64,000 nt of DNA, taken from Pandoraea norimbergensis (lineage in GTDB: Bacteria; Pseudomonadota; Gammaproteobacteria; Burkholderiales; Burkholderiaceae). The notes under the pieces were generated by a model. It was not told the origin of the DNA. It saw nothing but the letters and a program-made list of their open reading frames with translations, and did not search any database. This document shows positions 37,693 to 46,775 of the stretch, in pieces (position 1 is the stretch's first letter; every line of letters starts with the position of its first letter). Location of the stretch: contig NZ_CP013480.3 in the NCBI RefSeq assembly GCF_001465545.3, forward strand, positions 2,728,001 to 2,792,000. Direction: 5' to 3'. The translations under genes were made by a program, and so were the position numbers.

Positions 37693-38724
37693 TCAGAAAA
37701 TGAGCGTCGCCGTGGCCATGAACGTGGCCGTGCTCTTCAGGCGATTGGTGCTGCTCACGGTAGGCACCCATCGAGCAGAAAAGGACAACGGATGCTTGCC
37801 GTCGAGTTTGGTGTCGTAGGTCACGATCGGGCCGAGGGCAATGTCGTGCCCGCGAAAGCCGTTCAACTGGTCGGCAGTCGGTCCGCTGTCGCTGCCCAAC
37901 TGCTGGACCGTGCCGACGATCAGCCCAACACCCAACCCGTTCGCAAATCGCTTGAGCCCCATGACATCGAGCGTGAACAACGGGGCGTTCTGGTAATTCG
38001 TGGCGGTGTTGCGGGTGTAAAACTGAACGCCAGCGACCACATCGAATTCGAGATCGTAGGCAGGAAGAATCTTGGTGTAAGCGACTTGCGGAATGAATGT
38101 CCAGTTGTTCAGGCTGGGGTTGGCGAGCGCGTTGGGATCGTAGCGGCCCGTCGGCGCCCAGACGTTGACCGAGAACGCAATGTGCTCCGTCTTCGAAAAG
38201 TGATAGCCGGCAATCAGCGGCGTGAAGCTGATATCGAAAAGGTTGGACGCATTCTGCGACGTCGTAGCGCTTCTTCGGTCGGTGCCGAGCGTCGCGGAGA
38301 CCTTCGTCCACACATAGGGCAAGGTGAAGCTAGAAGCGAAATTCCAGTTTCCGGTGCCCGTGTCCCACGTCTTCAGGATGGTCGCGAGGGTGAAGGCAAT
38401 CTCACCATCGAGGCCGAGCGACGTCTTGCCCGCCACCGGCACCGACTTGCTGCCGCCGATGCTGCCGTCAAAGTAGATCTCGGCAAAATTGACGGCCACC
38501 ATCGGCGTGGGCGAAACGACGCCGGCGTCTGGCTGCACCGTCGCGCCGCTGATCGGTCGGCCCAAGCCGCCTTCCGTTGCCCACGCGGCGGTGCCGGACA
38601 GCGCCGACGTTGCCGCTCCGATGACAAGTGCCGCCAGCCGCGCGCGTTTGCGAAGGCGGGGGTGCCGTTCCGAAAACCCAGCAAATCCAGTCATACCGAT
38701 GGCGTCGAGACAACGAGGGCTCAT
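37693..38724 (-). CDS. Outer-membrane transporter, SphA/MetA phenol-degradation family
   Basis: A 343-residue outer-membrane beta-barrel with a signal region ending near AAWA^TEG (residue 50) and the alternating beta pattern of the MetA/SphA family (PF13557-like), with HIAFSVNVWAPTGRYDPNAL and WTFIPQVAYTKILPAYDLEFD. It ends in phenylalanine (ATLIF). GAGGA precedes ATG 38724; the frame upstream is shadow of the neighbouring gene. Related proteins transport hydrophobic aromatic compounds. Begins 16 nt after the gene for the membrane spermidine-synthase-like protein. Confidence 0.85.
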   Translation of the reverse strand: MSPRCLDAIGMTGFAGFSERHPRLRKRARLAALVIGAATSALSGTAAWATEGGLGRPISGATVQPDAGVVSPTPMVAVNFAEIYFDGSIGGSKSVPVAGKTSLGLDGEIAFTLATILKTWDTGTGNWNFASSFTLPYVWTKVSATLGTDRRSATTSQNASNLFDISFTPLIAGYHFSKTEHIAFSVNVWAPTGRYDPNALANPSLNNWTFIPQVAYTKILPAYDLEFDVVAGVQFYTRNTATNYQNAPLFTLDVMGLKRFANGLGVGLIVGTVQQLGSDSGPTADQLNGFRGHDIALGPIVTYDTKLDGKHPLSFSARWVPTVSSTNRLKSTATFMATATLIF

Positions 38725-38740
38725 GGGGTCCTCTTCCGTG

Positions 38741-41404
38741 TCATTGCGTGATGGGACGGGATGCCCGCTGCGGCGCACTTTGCGAAGCGCTCGTTGGCCG
38801 GGACGCGACAAACCAGTTGAAGTACGGGTTGTTTGCTTCGAGCGACAACGCCTGATCGAACCGCGCCCGCCACGTCGATCGGTCGCCGGACATGGCCGCC
38901 AGCGACGCACGATAAAACGCCTGCAATGCAGCACGCGATCGGGTGTAATCCGCGTCAAGTTCAGGCGACGCCCCCACGATCGGTGGCTTGCCCTGTAGCG
39001 CCAGCAGGTGTTCAAGCGTGTTCGGAAACGCGCCTGATCGAACCCAAGGCGCGTACTCGATGCTGGGACGGTCGTCGGTCACCGGGGCGGTGTCCTCGAC
39101 GTAATACGCCAGCCCTGCACGGTCCGTCACCCACGTCGCGAGCAATGCGCCTGCCGAACCGATGCCGACCTCGCGCAGGGCACGGCTGACTTGCGGTTGC
39201 GCATAACGACGCGAAATCGATCCGGCGTCCAGTACCTGAGGTTGCATCGACCCCACCAACAACATCTCGTGAAGCTCCGTGGTCCAGAGACTGGCGTTCG
39301 GGAACACCTTGATGAAGCTCGCGATCAGCGCTTTGGTATCCGCTTCGTTCTGCGTTGGGAGCGGCAACCACTGGGCCACCATCCCGCCCGTTGTGAGGCG
39401 CTGCGCTGCCAGATGGTAGAAGTCTGTCGAATAAAGGTTCGCGACGCCTGCCGCGCTCGGCGGTGGCGGCTCGAGCGTAATCAAATCGAACTGCCGTTCG
39501 TTGGCGAGGAGGGCACGCCGTCCGTCCGTGACCCGGATTCGCATGCGCGGATCGGACGTGACGCCGTAGTTGCCCTGAAATTGCGCGGCAGCCTGCACGA
39601 CGGCGGGAAGCAGTTCGGCGGTTTCTCTGCGGACCAACCCCGGGTATTGCAGCAGTGCCCCTGCTGTAATGCCGGTGCCCAAGCCGATGACCATCGCGCT
39701 CTTCGGTTCGCCGTTCGAGATGATCAGCGGCAGCAGCGCTTGCAATCGCATGTAACGAAGCGACGTCATCGTGTCGCCCGAATTCGAAACGCCCTGAATG
39801 TACAAGCGATTGAAGGTGTGCGAAGTCGATGCCTGCCGGAGTACGGTGACCGTTGCGCCTTGCGCCTCCTTGTACAGCACCACGTCGCCGCCGCGCGCAT
39901 TGGCGAGCAAGCTGGCGAATCGGTCAGCGGGCGTCAGCAGTGCTGTTGCCGCAGCGAGCACGCCAAGTGCCACAACGATGACGCGTGCCCGTGTGTCAGC
40001 CGGACGGCGCACAACAACAATGAGCGCCGTTATCGCCGCACCACCCGCCAGCACGGCGAGCGTGCGGACCAGACCTAACGTGGGAATTAACCAGAATCCG
40101 GTCACCAGCGTTCCGACGATGCCGCCCACGGTATTAAGCGCGATCAGTCGGCCTGCGTTCTGGCCGATATGCCCTTCGTTCGTTGCCATGCGAAGCGCGT
40201 AGGGAAACGCGGCGCCCAGAAACAGCGTGGGAATGAACACGACACCACCACTGGCCACGAGAAAGCGTGCGCACATGGCGACGGTCTCGCTGCGCGAGAG
40301 CTGGAGCGTCACGTGCGCAACGTCGGCCTGAAGTCCGAAGATCCAGTCACCCAGCAGGAAGGTCATGACCACGGCGGACGCCGCGGATGCCGCGATGAGA
40401 GTCGCGAAGGTACCCCATACGTCGCGGCAACGCGCCACATGGCGCGACACCAGCGAGCTGCCAAGGGCGATGCCCGACAGATAGGTCGCCAACACGACAG
40501 CAAACGCGAACGCCCGCGTGCTGACGAACTGCACCAGCGCTTGCGACCAGAACACCTCGTAACCGAGTGCGATGCCCCCGGCGACGGCGTAAATCGACAG
40601 GGCAAACCGTGCCGGCGTTGCGGGAGCGGCATGTGGCGCGGTATCGCCAGCGACCGCGATGCTCGGGTCAATCGTTTCTTGTGGCACAGGTGCCCGGTCG
40701 GCACGGCGCTGCACGGCCAACGCGAGCAGAGCAATTAAAAGGTTGAGCGCAGCGGCGACGCGCGCGCTGCCCTGAATGCCGAACTCGGGCATCAACAGGA
40801 ACGGCACCGTGAGAACGCCGAGCACGGCGCCAGCCGTATTCGCCGCATAAAGCTTTCCGCCGATGACTCCCGCCAGCGCGCCACTCGCCGGACGGCAGGC
40901 GCGAAGCAATACCGGCACGGTGCCACCCATGAAAATCGCAGGCACACCGACGAGCACGAAGGGCAGACACCACGCGAGCGCTCCGGTTCGTGCCTCGAGC
41001 CAGACAAACCACGGCGCTGCGATGGCCATCAGCGCGGTGCTGACGACAGCACTCACCGCCACACAGGCTTCCAGCGCTGCATAGAGCTTCCACGGCTGGC
41101 CAGCCGCATCGACCTTTCGTCCGAAGTACCAGCTTCCGACGGCCAGTCCACCAAAAAATGCGCTCACTGCGATGGAAATTGCGTGCACTTCTACACCGAC
41201 GATCAACGACAGTTGCTTGATCCACAGCATCTGAAAGACCAGCCCCGCTGCACCGGAAAGCACCAGCAGACACGCTGCCGAGCGTAAATAAGGGATGCGT
41301 TCGGGCACCGCGTCAACGGGCAGATTTACGGCTTCGCTGGCGGGCTCGCCGCTCGCTTTGGCAGGTTGGATGGAAGGCAACGTCGACAAGTCAGTGGTGG
41401 GCAT
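38741..41404 (-). CDS. Fused MFS-like membrane protein/spermidine synthase-like domain
   Basis: An 887-residue inner-membrane protein. About 12-14 hydrophobic helices (residues 40-490, starting LRSAACLLVLSGAAGLVFQMLWIKQL) precede a soluble methyltransferase-fold domain (about 520-800) like polyamine synthases, with MVIGLGTGITAGALLQYPG (SAM/dcSAM loop) and FDLITLEPPPPSAAGVANLYS. The usual catalytic aspartate of spermidine synthase is glutamate here, as is usual in this fused family. The family activity is unproven; a spermidine or other aminopropyl/methyl transfer is only a guess. A strong hairpin lies just upstream. Confidence 0.88.
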   Translation of the reverse strand: MPTTDLSTLPSIQPAKASGEPASEAVNLPVDAVPERIPYLRSAACLLVLSGAAGLVFQMLWIKQLSLIVGVEVHAISIAVSAFFGGLAVGSWYFGRKVDAAGQPWKLYAALEACVAVSAVVSTALMAIAAPWFVWLEARTGALAWCLPFVLVGVPAIFMGGTVPVLLRACRPASGALAGVIGGKLYAANTAGAVLGVLTVPFLLMPEFGIQGSARVAAALNLLIALLALAVQRRADRAPVPQETIDPSIAVAGDTAPHAAPATPARFALSIYAVAGGIALGYEVFWSQALVQFVSTRAFAFAVVLATYLSGIALGSSLVSRHVARCRDVWGTFATLIAASAASAVVMTFLLGDWIFGLQADVAHVTLQLSRSETVAMCARFLVASGGVVFIPTLFLGAAFPYALRMATNEGHIGQNAGRLIALNTVGGIVGTLVTGFWLIPTLGLVRTLAVLAGGAAITALIVVVRRPADTRARVIVVALGVLAAATALLTPADRFASLLANARGGDVVLYKEAQGATVTVLRQASTSHTFNRLYIQGVSNSGDTMTSLRYMRLQALLPLIISNGEPKSAMVIGLGTGITAGALLQYPGLVRRETAELLPAVVQAAAQFQGNYGVTSDPRMRIRVTDGRRALLANERQFDLITLEPPPPSAAGVANLYSTDFYHLAAQRLTTGGMVAQWLPLPTQNEADTKALIASFIKVFPNASLWTTELHEMLLVGSMQPQVLDAGSISRRYAQPQVSRALREVGIGSAGALLATWVTDRAGLAYYVEDTAPVTDDRPSIEYAPWVRSGAFPNTLEHLLALQGKPPIVGASPELDADYTRSRAALQAFYRASLAAMSGDRSTWRARFDQALSLEANNPYFNWFVASRPTSASQSAPQRASRPITQ

Positions 41405-41428
41405 GGGAAGACATTCCAGTTCTGCTCA

Positions 41429-41461
41429 ACCGTGCCGGACGCGGGGTCGCGCCGGCACGGT
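41429..41461 (-). other. Intercistronic hairpin inside the sulfatase operon
   Basis: ACCGTGCCGG and CCGGCACGGT are perfect 10-nt arms; an inner CGCG/CGCG pairing around a GGGT loop nearly continues the stem, with one bulged A. No T-run follows on the minus strand, so a terminator is not assured. It lies between the sulfatase stop and the next gene's start, where it could set RNA processing or partial termination. Confidence 0.55.
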
Positions 41462-41482
41462 ATGCGCTACACGGACTGCGGG

Positions 41483-43099
41483 TTATTCAAGCCCGCGCTT
41501 CTTGAACGACTCGTCAATCTTCTTGTTGACCTGCTTACGGACCTGATCAACGCTGAAGCTGGCAGGGCGCTGACTCGGCGGATACGCCACGAACGTCTGA
41601 AGGAATTCGGATGACTTCATCGTCGCAATCGCCGTCAGATAAGCGTTCTTGGCCAGCCAATCGTTGTATTGATCGGAGGTGATGTCCGCTCGCTCATAGG
41701 GGTCCATGCGCAGGTTGAATATCTTCGGCAGCCGCAGGCAGGTGAATGGCTCCTGCCAGATATTCAGATTGCCCGGCGCCCGCTGCTCGCAGAAAACGGC
41801 CTTGAAGTCGCCAAACCGCATGGCAACCAGCTCGCCGTCGTCATTGAAGTAGTAGAAGTCGTCGCGTGCGCCTTTGGGGGTCTTGCCGGTCAGGTACGGC
41901 AACTGGTTATACCCGTCGAGGTGGACCTTGAAGTTCGTCTTGCCGCCCTTGGGTGTCCAGCCTTTCAGCAAGCGATCCTTCACGCCGGTGTCGCCAGCCG
42001 CAGCCAGCAGCGTGGGGAACCAGTCGAGACCCGAGAAGATGTCGTTGGACACGGTGCCCGGCTTGATCTTGCCCGGCCATCGGATCATTGCCGGCACCCG
42101 GAATGCGCCTTCCCAGTTCGAGTCCTTCTCGCTGCGGAACGGTGTCATTGCGGCGTCAGGCCACGACCACATGTTCGGACCGTTGTCCGTCGTGTAGATC
42201 ACGATCGTGTTGTCCGCGATCTTCAGATCGTCCACGAGCTTCAGCAGCTTGCCGACGTCCTGATCGTGTTCCCACATGCCATCGGCATATTCGTTACCGG
42301 GCATCCCGCTCTTGCCCTTGAACTCCGGCCGCACGTGCGTGTAGACGTGCATGCGCGTGAAGTTCATCCAGACAAAGAACGGCTTGCCGGCCTTGACCTG
42401 CTTCTGGATAAACTCGGCAGCCTTGCCTTCGGTCTCGTCGTCGATCGTCTCCATGCGCTTGCGATTGAGCGGCCCGACGTCCTGCACCTTGCCGTCCGAC
42501 GTGCTATGGATGATGCCGCGCGGCGAGAAGTTCTTGACGTACGGATCGTTACGATCCTTCGGCCAATAGGGACGCTCAGGCTCTTCTTCGGCGTTCAGGT
42601 GATAGAGGTTGCCGAAGAACTCGTCAAACCCGTGGGCCGTCGGCAGATACTCGTTGCGGTCGCCCAGGTGATTCTTGCCGAACTGACCCGTGGCGTATCC
42701 GAGCGGCTTGAGCGCTTCGGCGATAGTGACATCGCCTTTTTGCAACCCGACCGACGCACCTGGTGCGCCCACTTTCGACAACCCGGTGCGCAATGGCGTT
42801 TGTCCGGTAATGAACGACGACCGGCCGGCAGTACAGCTGTTCTCCGCGTAGTAGTCGGTGAACATCATGCCTTCCTTGGCGATCCGGTCGATGTTCGGTG
42901 TCCGATAGCCGACCAGCCCCTGGGTATAGGCACTGATGTTCGACTGCCCGATATCGTCACCAAATATCACCAGAATATTCGGGGGTTTCGCCCCGTTTTG
43001 TGCCGGTGCATCACCGGGCACCACCAGCACGTACGCAGCGGTAAGTGTCACCACTGCGGTACTGGAAAGGCTCAAGAGCCGCTTGACGGAAAACCGCAT
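41483..43099 (-). CDS. Arylsulfatase (formylglycine-dependent, exported)
   Basis: A 538-residue sulfatase with a Sec signal peptide (MRFSVKRLLSLSSTAVVTLT, cleavage near APAQ). The metal site starts with FGDDIGQ (residues 46-51). Cys89 in CTAGR fits the C-x-[PA]-x-R rule and would be converted to formylglycine; GKNHLGD, MNFTRMHVY and TTDNGPNMWSWPDAAMTPFR add family residues. It hydrolyses a sulfate ester in the periplasm. AGGAGG precedes the ATG. The maturing FGE is two genes upstream, with the HAD lipoprotein between. The natural substrate is unknown. Confidence 0.93.
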   Translation of the reverse strand: MRFSVKRLLSLSSTAVVTLTAAYVLVVPGDAPAQNGAKPPNILVIFGDDIGQSNISAYTQGLVGYRTPNIDRIAKEGMMFTDYYAENSCTAGRSSFITGQTPLRTGLSKVGAPGASVGLQKGDVTIAEALKPLGYATGQFGKNHLGDRNEYLPTAHGFDEFFGNLYHLNAEEEPERPYWPKDRNDPYVKNFSPRGIIHSTSDGKVQDVGPLNRKRMETIDDETEGKAAEFIQKQVKAGKPFFVWMNFTRMHVYTHVRPEFKGKSGMPGNEYADGMWEHDQDVGKLLKLVDDLKIADNTIVIYTTDNGPNMWSWPDAAMTPFRSEKDSNWEGAFRVPAMIRWPGKIKPGTVSNDIFSGLDWFPTLLAAAGDTGVKDRLLKGWTPKGGKTNFKVHLDGYNQLPYLTGKTPKGARDDFYYFNDDGELVAMRFGDFKAVFCEQRAPGNLNIWQEPFTCLRLPKIFNLRMDPYERADITSDQYNDWLAKNAYLTAIATMKSSEFLQTFVAYPPSQRPASFSVDQVRKQVNKKIDESFKKRGLE

Positions 43100-43185
43100 T
43101 GTTACCTCCTGGCAACGAAAGTCGAAGGTTCAGCACGGGACGCTGCGATGGTGAATCGCATAGCCTCGTGGCCGGTGGTGCACGT

Positions 43186-44277
43186 TCACTTTGGGTGATC
43201 GGAGGGCGCTGAAGGCGGCGCGAAAATCTCGCGCCAGTCATCTTTCATGCTGACGACGGTCCAACCGCGTTTGATTGCCTCGTCCCATGCGCGGTCGAGC
43301 TTGCCGACCTGCGATTTGCGGTCATAGGCATATTCACGCGCGGCGTCGTCGTGATGAATGAGGATGGCGAGGCGAGGCCCGACGCCACGGGTGGTGTATT
43401 CGAGCATCTGGAGGTCGCCGTCTGAGTTGCCGACGGCAAGAATCGGTTGGCGGCCGATACTGCGATAGATAGCGACCGGCTTGCCGGGACCGTCGTCGAC
43501 AAAGTCCACCTTGGGCTCGCGCACCAACTGCGGTTGTCCATCGACGGAACTCAGCTTCAGCCCTTGAACGGTCCCAATCACTTGCTCAGGCGGGATGCCG
43601 TAAGCGCTCTCCGCCCAGGGGCGCATGAACTCGGTGTTCCCGCCCGACACGATGTAGGTCTTGAAGCCGTTGGCGCGCAAATACGCCAGCAATTCCTTTT
43701 GCGGCTGATACGTCAACTCGGTGAAGGGACGGGCGAAGCGGGGATGGCGAGCGTTGGCGAGCCACGTGCGAATGCGCACGTCGTAGTCGTCAACGCTCAT
43801 GCCACTGTTGGCCGCCGCCAACAACTGGAGCAGCGGTTTCTGTTTATCTGCCAGCGCCGCGTGATCGCCCTTCATGAGCGGCGCAAACGCCGGGTTTTTC
43901 TGCCACTCGGGGTGCTTCGGTGCCTGCTCGCGCACCTGTTCGATCATGAAGAGAAACTGGAAATACAGCGGCTGTTCGCTCCAGAGCGTGCCGTCGTTGT
44001 CGAACACGGCAACGCGCAGATCGGGCGGCACGTAGGTCGCAGCGCCATACGTCGTGACGGAGGTGACAAAGCGGGTGATGGTGTCTTTTGCCGGTCCGTC
44101 GCGCCACGAAGGCAAGTCGGGGGCAGGGGCGGAAGCCACGGCAGCAGGCGCGGGCGATGTTGCCGCAGTGGTGACGCTGCCGGTCGAGCTGCATGCCGAG
44201 GCGGCAATGAGTAACGGCGCGCACAGGAGTGCGATGGCTCGGGAACGCCAGGCCCTGCGCATGATGGCTGCGCGCAT
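43186..44277 (-). CDS. HAD-superfamily phosphatase-like lipoprotein
   Basis: A 363-residue protein with a probable lipoprotein signal (Cys29 in IAASAC), a Pro/Ala linker, and a haloacid-dehalogenase fold: motif I DNDGT (residues 93-97), motif II/III in FKTYIVSGGN and PVAIYRSIG, and motif IV GNSDGDLQML. It resembles secreted phosphoserine-phosphatase-like HADs. AAGGAG precedes the ATG. It lies between the FGE gene (13 nt) and the sulfatase gene (86 nt). A role in trimming phosphate from the same polymer or metabolite is a guess. Confidence 0.85.
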   Translation of the reverse strand: MRAAIMRRAWRSRAIALLCAPLLIAASACSSTGSVTTAATSPAPAAVASAPAPDLPSWRDGPAKDTITRFVTSVTTYGAATYVPPDLRVAVFDNDGTLWSEQPLYFQFLFMIEQVREQAPKHPEWQKNPAFAPLMKGDHAALADKQKPLLQLLAAANSGMSVDDYDVRIRTWLANARHPRFARPFTELTYQPQKELLAYLRANGFKTYIVSGGNTEFMRPWAESAYGIPPEQVIGTVQGLKLSSVDGQPQLVREPKVDFVDDGPGKPVAIYRSIGRQPILAVGNSDGDLQMLEYTTRGVGPRLAILIHHDDAAREYAYDRKSQVGKLDRAWDEAIKRGWTVVSMKDDWREIFAPPSAPSDHPK

Positions 44278-44290
44278 TGTCGTCTCCTTC

Positions 44291-45532
44291 TCAGCGGCTT
44301 GAAAGCTGCGTTTTTGCCGAAGCGGCGCGCGACGCCTGCCAGGCGCCGTCGTCCATGACCAACCGGAACCCGAGGTGCGACATGCTGTTGAACGGATCGG
44401 TCCCTCGGCGTGCGCTGGGGCGATAGCTCATGCAGTAGGTCTCGTTGCAAAGGAAGGAGCCACCGCGTGTCACGCGCTTGGGTGCCTGCACCGGAACCCC
44501 CGGTTCGGCCGGGTCCCACGAGTCGGAAGGCCCCGCCGGATTGCTAACCAGCTTGCCCAGTGCAGCTTCGCGTCGGAATTGGTCCGCGCGATACCAGTCG
44601 GCGACCCATTGCCACGCATTGCCGGTCATATCGGACAAGCCGTATCCATTGGGCGGGAACGTGCCCACGGGGCTGGTGCCGATGGCGCCGCCCGCTTTCG
44701 CACTCACCACGGGGAAGGGTTGAGATTGTTCGCCCTGCCAGACGTTTGCCATCTGCTTGCCGTCGGGCGAGAACTGATCGCCCCACGCGTAGGTGGCTTG
44801 TTCAAGTCCGCCGCGCGCGGCAAATTCCCATTCGGCTTCGGTCGGCAGGCGCTTGCCCGCCCACTTGGCATAGGCCTGCGCATCCTCGTAGGACACCTGA
44901 ACGACCGGATGATCGTCTTTGCCGGCGATGTCGCTGCCCGGTCCGCGCGGGTGCTTCCAGTCGGCACCGGGGACAAAACGCCACCAGCGCGAGTAGTCCT
45001 GCAAGGGCACCGGGCGGTCTGTGCCAACGAACACCATCGCCCCGGGAACCAAGGCACTGTCGGGGGGACGAGGGGTTCCCGGGGGTAATTGAACGCGCAG
45101 TGTTTCCCAGTCGGGCTTCTGCTCGGCAGTCGTGACGTACCCGGTGGCGTCGACAAAACGTCGGAATTGCGCATTCGTGACGTGATGCTGGTCCATCCAG
45201 AAACCGTGAATCTTCACCTTGTGTGCAGGCTTCTCATTGGGCTGCGCCATGCGGCTGTCGCTGCCCATCAGGAAATCACCGCCGGGTACCCATGCCATCT
45301 GCGTGGGTCCTCGCACGCCGTCGCCAAGGACGATGGCAACGTGCGCGGCGCCCGACGTGTCTTGACGGCCTACCGCCCACGAGACGGCGGCGCCTGCCGC
45401 GATCGACGCGCCCAAGGCGGCACCCGACCACATCAGGAATTTTCGTCGTGCGGGGACGGCGTGCTTCGACGCGTCCGTCAGTGCCGCGCTGTCATTTCTG
45501 TCCGACGTCTTGCGACTCTTTTGCCTGGCCAT
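44291..45532 (-). CDS. Formylglycine-generating enzyme with twin-arginine signal
   Basis: A 413-residue SUMF1/FGE protein. An N-terminal RRKFLMWSGAALG (Arg29-Arg30) followed by a hydrophobic stretch is Tat-like, so the enzyme should be exported. The FGE core has MGSDSRMAQPNEKPAHKV, DQHHVTNAQFRRFV, GKRLPTEAEWEFAARGG, GNAWQWV, and the copper-binding RGGSFLCNETYCMSYR with Cys362 and Cys367. These cysteines mark a true FGE rather than a bare FGE-like domain. It converts the sulfatase cysteine to formylglycine using O2. GGAG precedes the ATG. First gene of the leftward train, divergent from moxR. Confidence 0.92.
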   Translation of the reverse strand: MARQKSRKTSDRNDSAALTDASKHAVPARRKFLMWSGAALGASIAAGAAVSWAVGRQDTSGAAHVAIVLGDGVRGPTQMAWVPGGDFLMGSDSRMAQPNEKPAHKVKIHGFWMDQHHVTNAQFRRFVDATGYVTTAEQKPDWETLRVQLPPGTPRPPDSALVPGAMVFVGTDRPVPLQDYSRWWRFVPGADWKHPRGPGSDIAGKDDHPVVQVSYEDAQAYAKWAGKRLPTEAEWEFAARGGLEQATYAWGDQFSPDGKQMANVWQGEQSQPFPVVSAKAGGAIGTSPVGTFPPNGYGLSDMTGNAWQWVADWYRADQFRREAALGKLVSNPAGPSDSWDPAEPGVPVQAPKRVTRGGSFLCNETYCMSYRPSARRGTDPFNSMSHLGFRLVMDDGAWQASRAASAKTQLSSR

Positions 45533-45753
45533 GATGCACTCCGTACTGATGAGTCAGTCACAAAAAACAAGGTGACGCCGAATTGAATTTGATGAATACA
45601 TTCACGCTGCCGATGCGTCGCAGATTATCTGCAATTCAAAACGCATTCAATAACAACTTCGAAATATTTCAATTTATTTGACTGATGAATCATCTATCGC
45701 TTAGTGTCTGTCCTGCCATTGCCATTAATGACGTGCATTACTCAGTACTTATT

Positions 45754-45769
45754 AGTAATTTAAATTACT
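45754..45769 (+). promoter_or_regulatory. AT-rich palindrome directly before moxR
   Basis: AGTAATTTAAATTACT is a perfect 16-nt palindrome ending 6 nt before the moxR ATG. The 19-nt ATTAGTAATT-TA-AATTACT matches the autotransporter upstream site in 17 of 19 positions. The whole 243-nt gap (45533-45775) is AT-rich and holds promoters for both divergent trains. No ribosome-binding site stands before moxR, so its start may be close to the 5' end of the mRNA. Confidence 0.62.
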
Positions 45770-45775
45770 TTAATT

Positions 45776-46738
45776 ATGCGCGAATCCATTATTGAGCTTG
45801 AAAGAAATATCGCCAGAACCGTTATCGGACAAGACGACGTGGTCCGGCAGATCCTGATTGCGTTACTCGCTGACGGGCATGTATTACTCGAGAGCCTGCC
45901 CGGGCTGGCGAAAACGCGGACGGTCAAGGCCATCGCGGCAGGTCTGGCGGCGACGATGCGCCGTATTCAGTTCACGCCGGATCTGCTGCCGTCGGATATC
46001 ACGGGTGGGGAGACATTGCTGCAAAGCGGCAATGATCGCGTTCTGCGGTTCCAACCCGGCCCGATATTCGGAAATCTCATCCTTGCCGACGAAATCAATC
46101 GCGCCCCGGCAAAGGTGCAATCGGCGTTACTGGAAGCCATGGAAGAGCGTCAGGTATCCGTCGCGGGCACGACGCACCCGATGGAAAAGCTTTTTATGGT
46201 GATGGCGACACAGAATCCGATTGAACAAGAAGGCACCTATCCGTTGCCGGAAGCCCAAATGGATCGGTTTCTATTGAAAATTCAAATTACTTACCCTTCA
46301 CCAAAAAGCGAAAAGGACATGCTCCGGATGCTTCGTCTGGAAGTCGCGAGTGAGGGGAGTGCGGTGGCAAATCCACTTTCGCAGGCCGATATCTTCGAAG
46401 CCCGGCAGGCGATTCAGGGCATTGAGGTGTCGCCCGCCATCGACGACTACATCGTCGCCTTGGTCGGTGCAACGCGTCATGGGCGAACCCTCGACGACGA
46501 TCTGGCGCGGTGGATTGAGGTCGGAGCGAGCCCACGCGGCGCGATTGGTCTGGATCGCGCCAGCCGTGTTCACGCGTGGTTGGAAACACGCGACTTTGTG
46601 ACACCCGACGATGTTCGTGCCGTTGTGCATCCGGTGTTACGGCATCGCCTCATCTTGTCTTACGAAGCCAATGCCGATGGCGTCGACGCCGACGCGGTGA
46701 TCGATCGATTGGTGAAGAACACCCCGGTACCCGCCTGA
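45776..46738 (+). CDS. moxR: MoxR-family AAA+ ATPase
   Basis: A 320-residue MoxR ATPase. It has the Walker A variant SLPGLAKTR (residues 40-48), Walker B LILADEINRAPAKVQSALLE (101-), and VMATQNPIEQEGTYPLPEAQMDRF, the sensor and arginine-finger region of MoxR. MoxR proteins remodel or load metal into vWA-domain partners. The start is placed because the family N-terminus IIELERNIARTVIGQDD follows at once; no ribosome site is visible. First gene of the rightward operon with DUF58, DUF4381 and vWA genes. Confidence 0.93.
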   Translation: MRESIIELERNIARTVIGQDDVVRQILIALLADGHVLLESLPGLAKTRTVKAIAAGLAATMRRIQFTPDLLPSDITGGETLLQSGNDRVLRFQPGPIFGNLILADEINRAPAKVQSALLEAMEERQVSVAGTTHPMEKLFMVMATQNPIEQEGTYPLPEAQMDRFLLKIQITYPSPKSEKDMLRMLRLEVASEGSAVANPLSQADIFEARQAIQGIEVSPAIDDYIVALVGATRHGRTLDDDLARWIEVGASPRGAIGLDRASRVHAWLETRDFVTPDDVRAVVHPVLRHRLILSYEANADGVDADAVIDRLVKNTPVPA

Positions 46739-46775
46739 CACGCACTGCACGATCCATCTGCGGCAGGAGGCACGC

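Noticed and set aside
37211..38311. Long minus-strand frame in front of the glycine-zipper protein
   Set aside because: The signal peptide and ribosome site fix the start at 37660; the upstream part overlaps the outer-membrane transporter gene out of frame.
41669..43198. 509-residue open frame on the plus strand across the arylsulfatase gene
   Set aside because: It is the mirror of a well-supported sulfatase, has no family motifs and no ribosome site; long antisense frames are common at this GC content.
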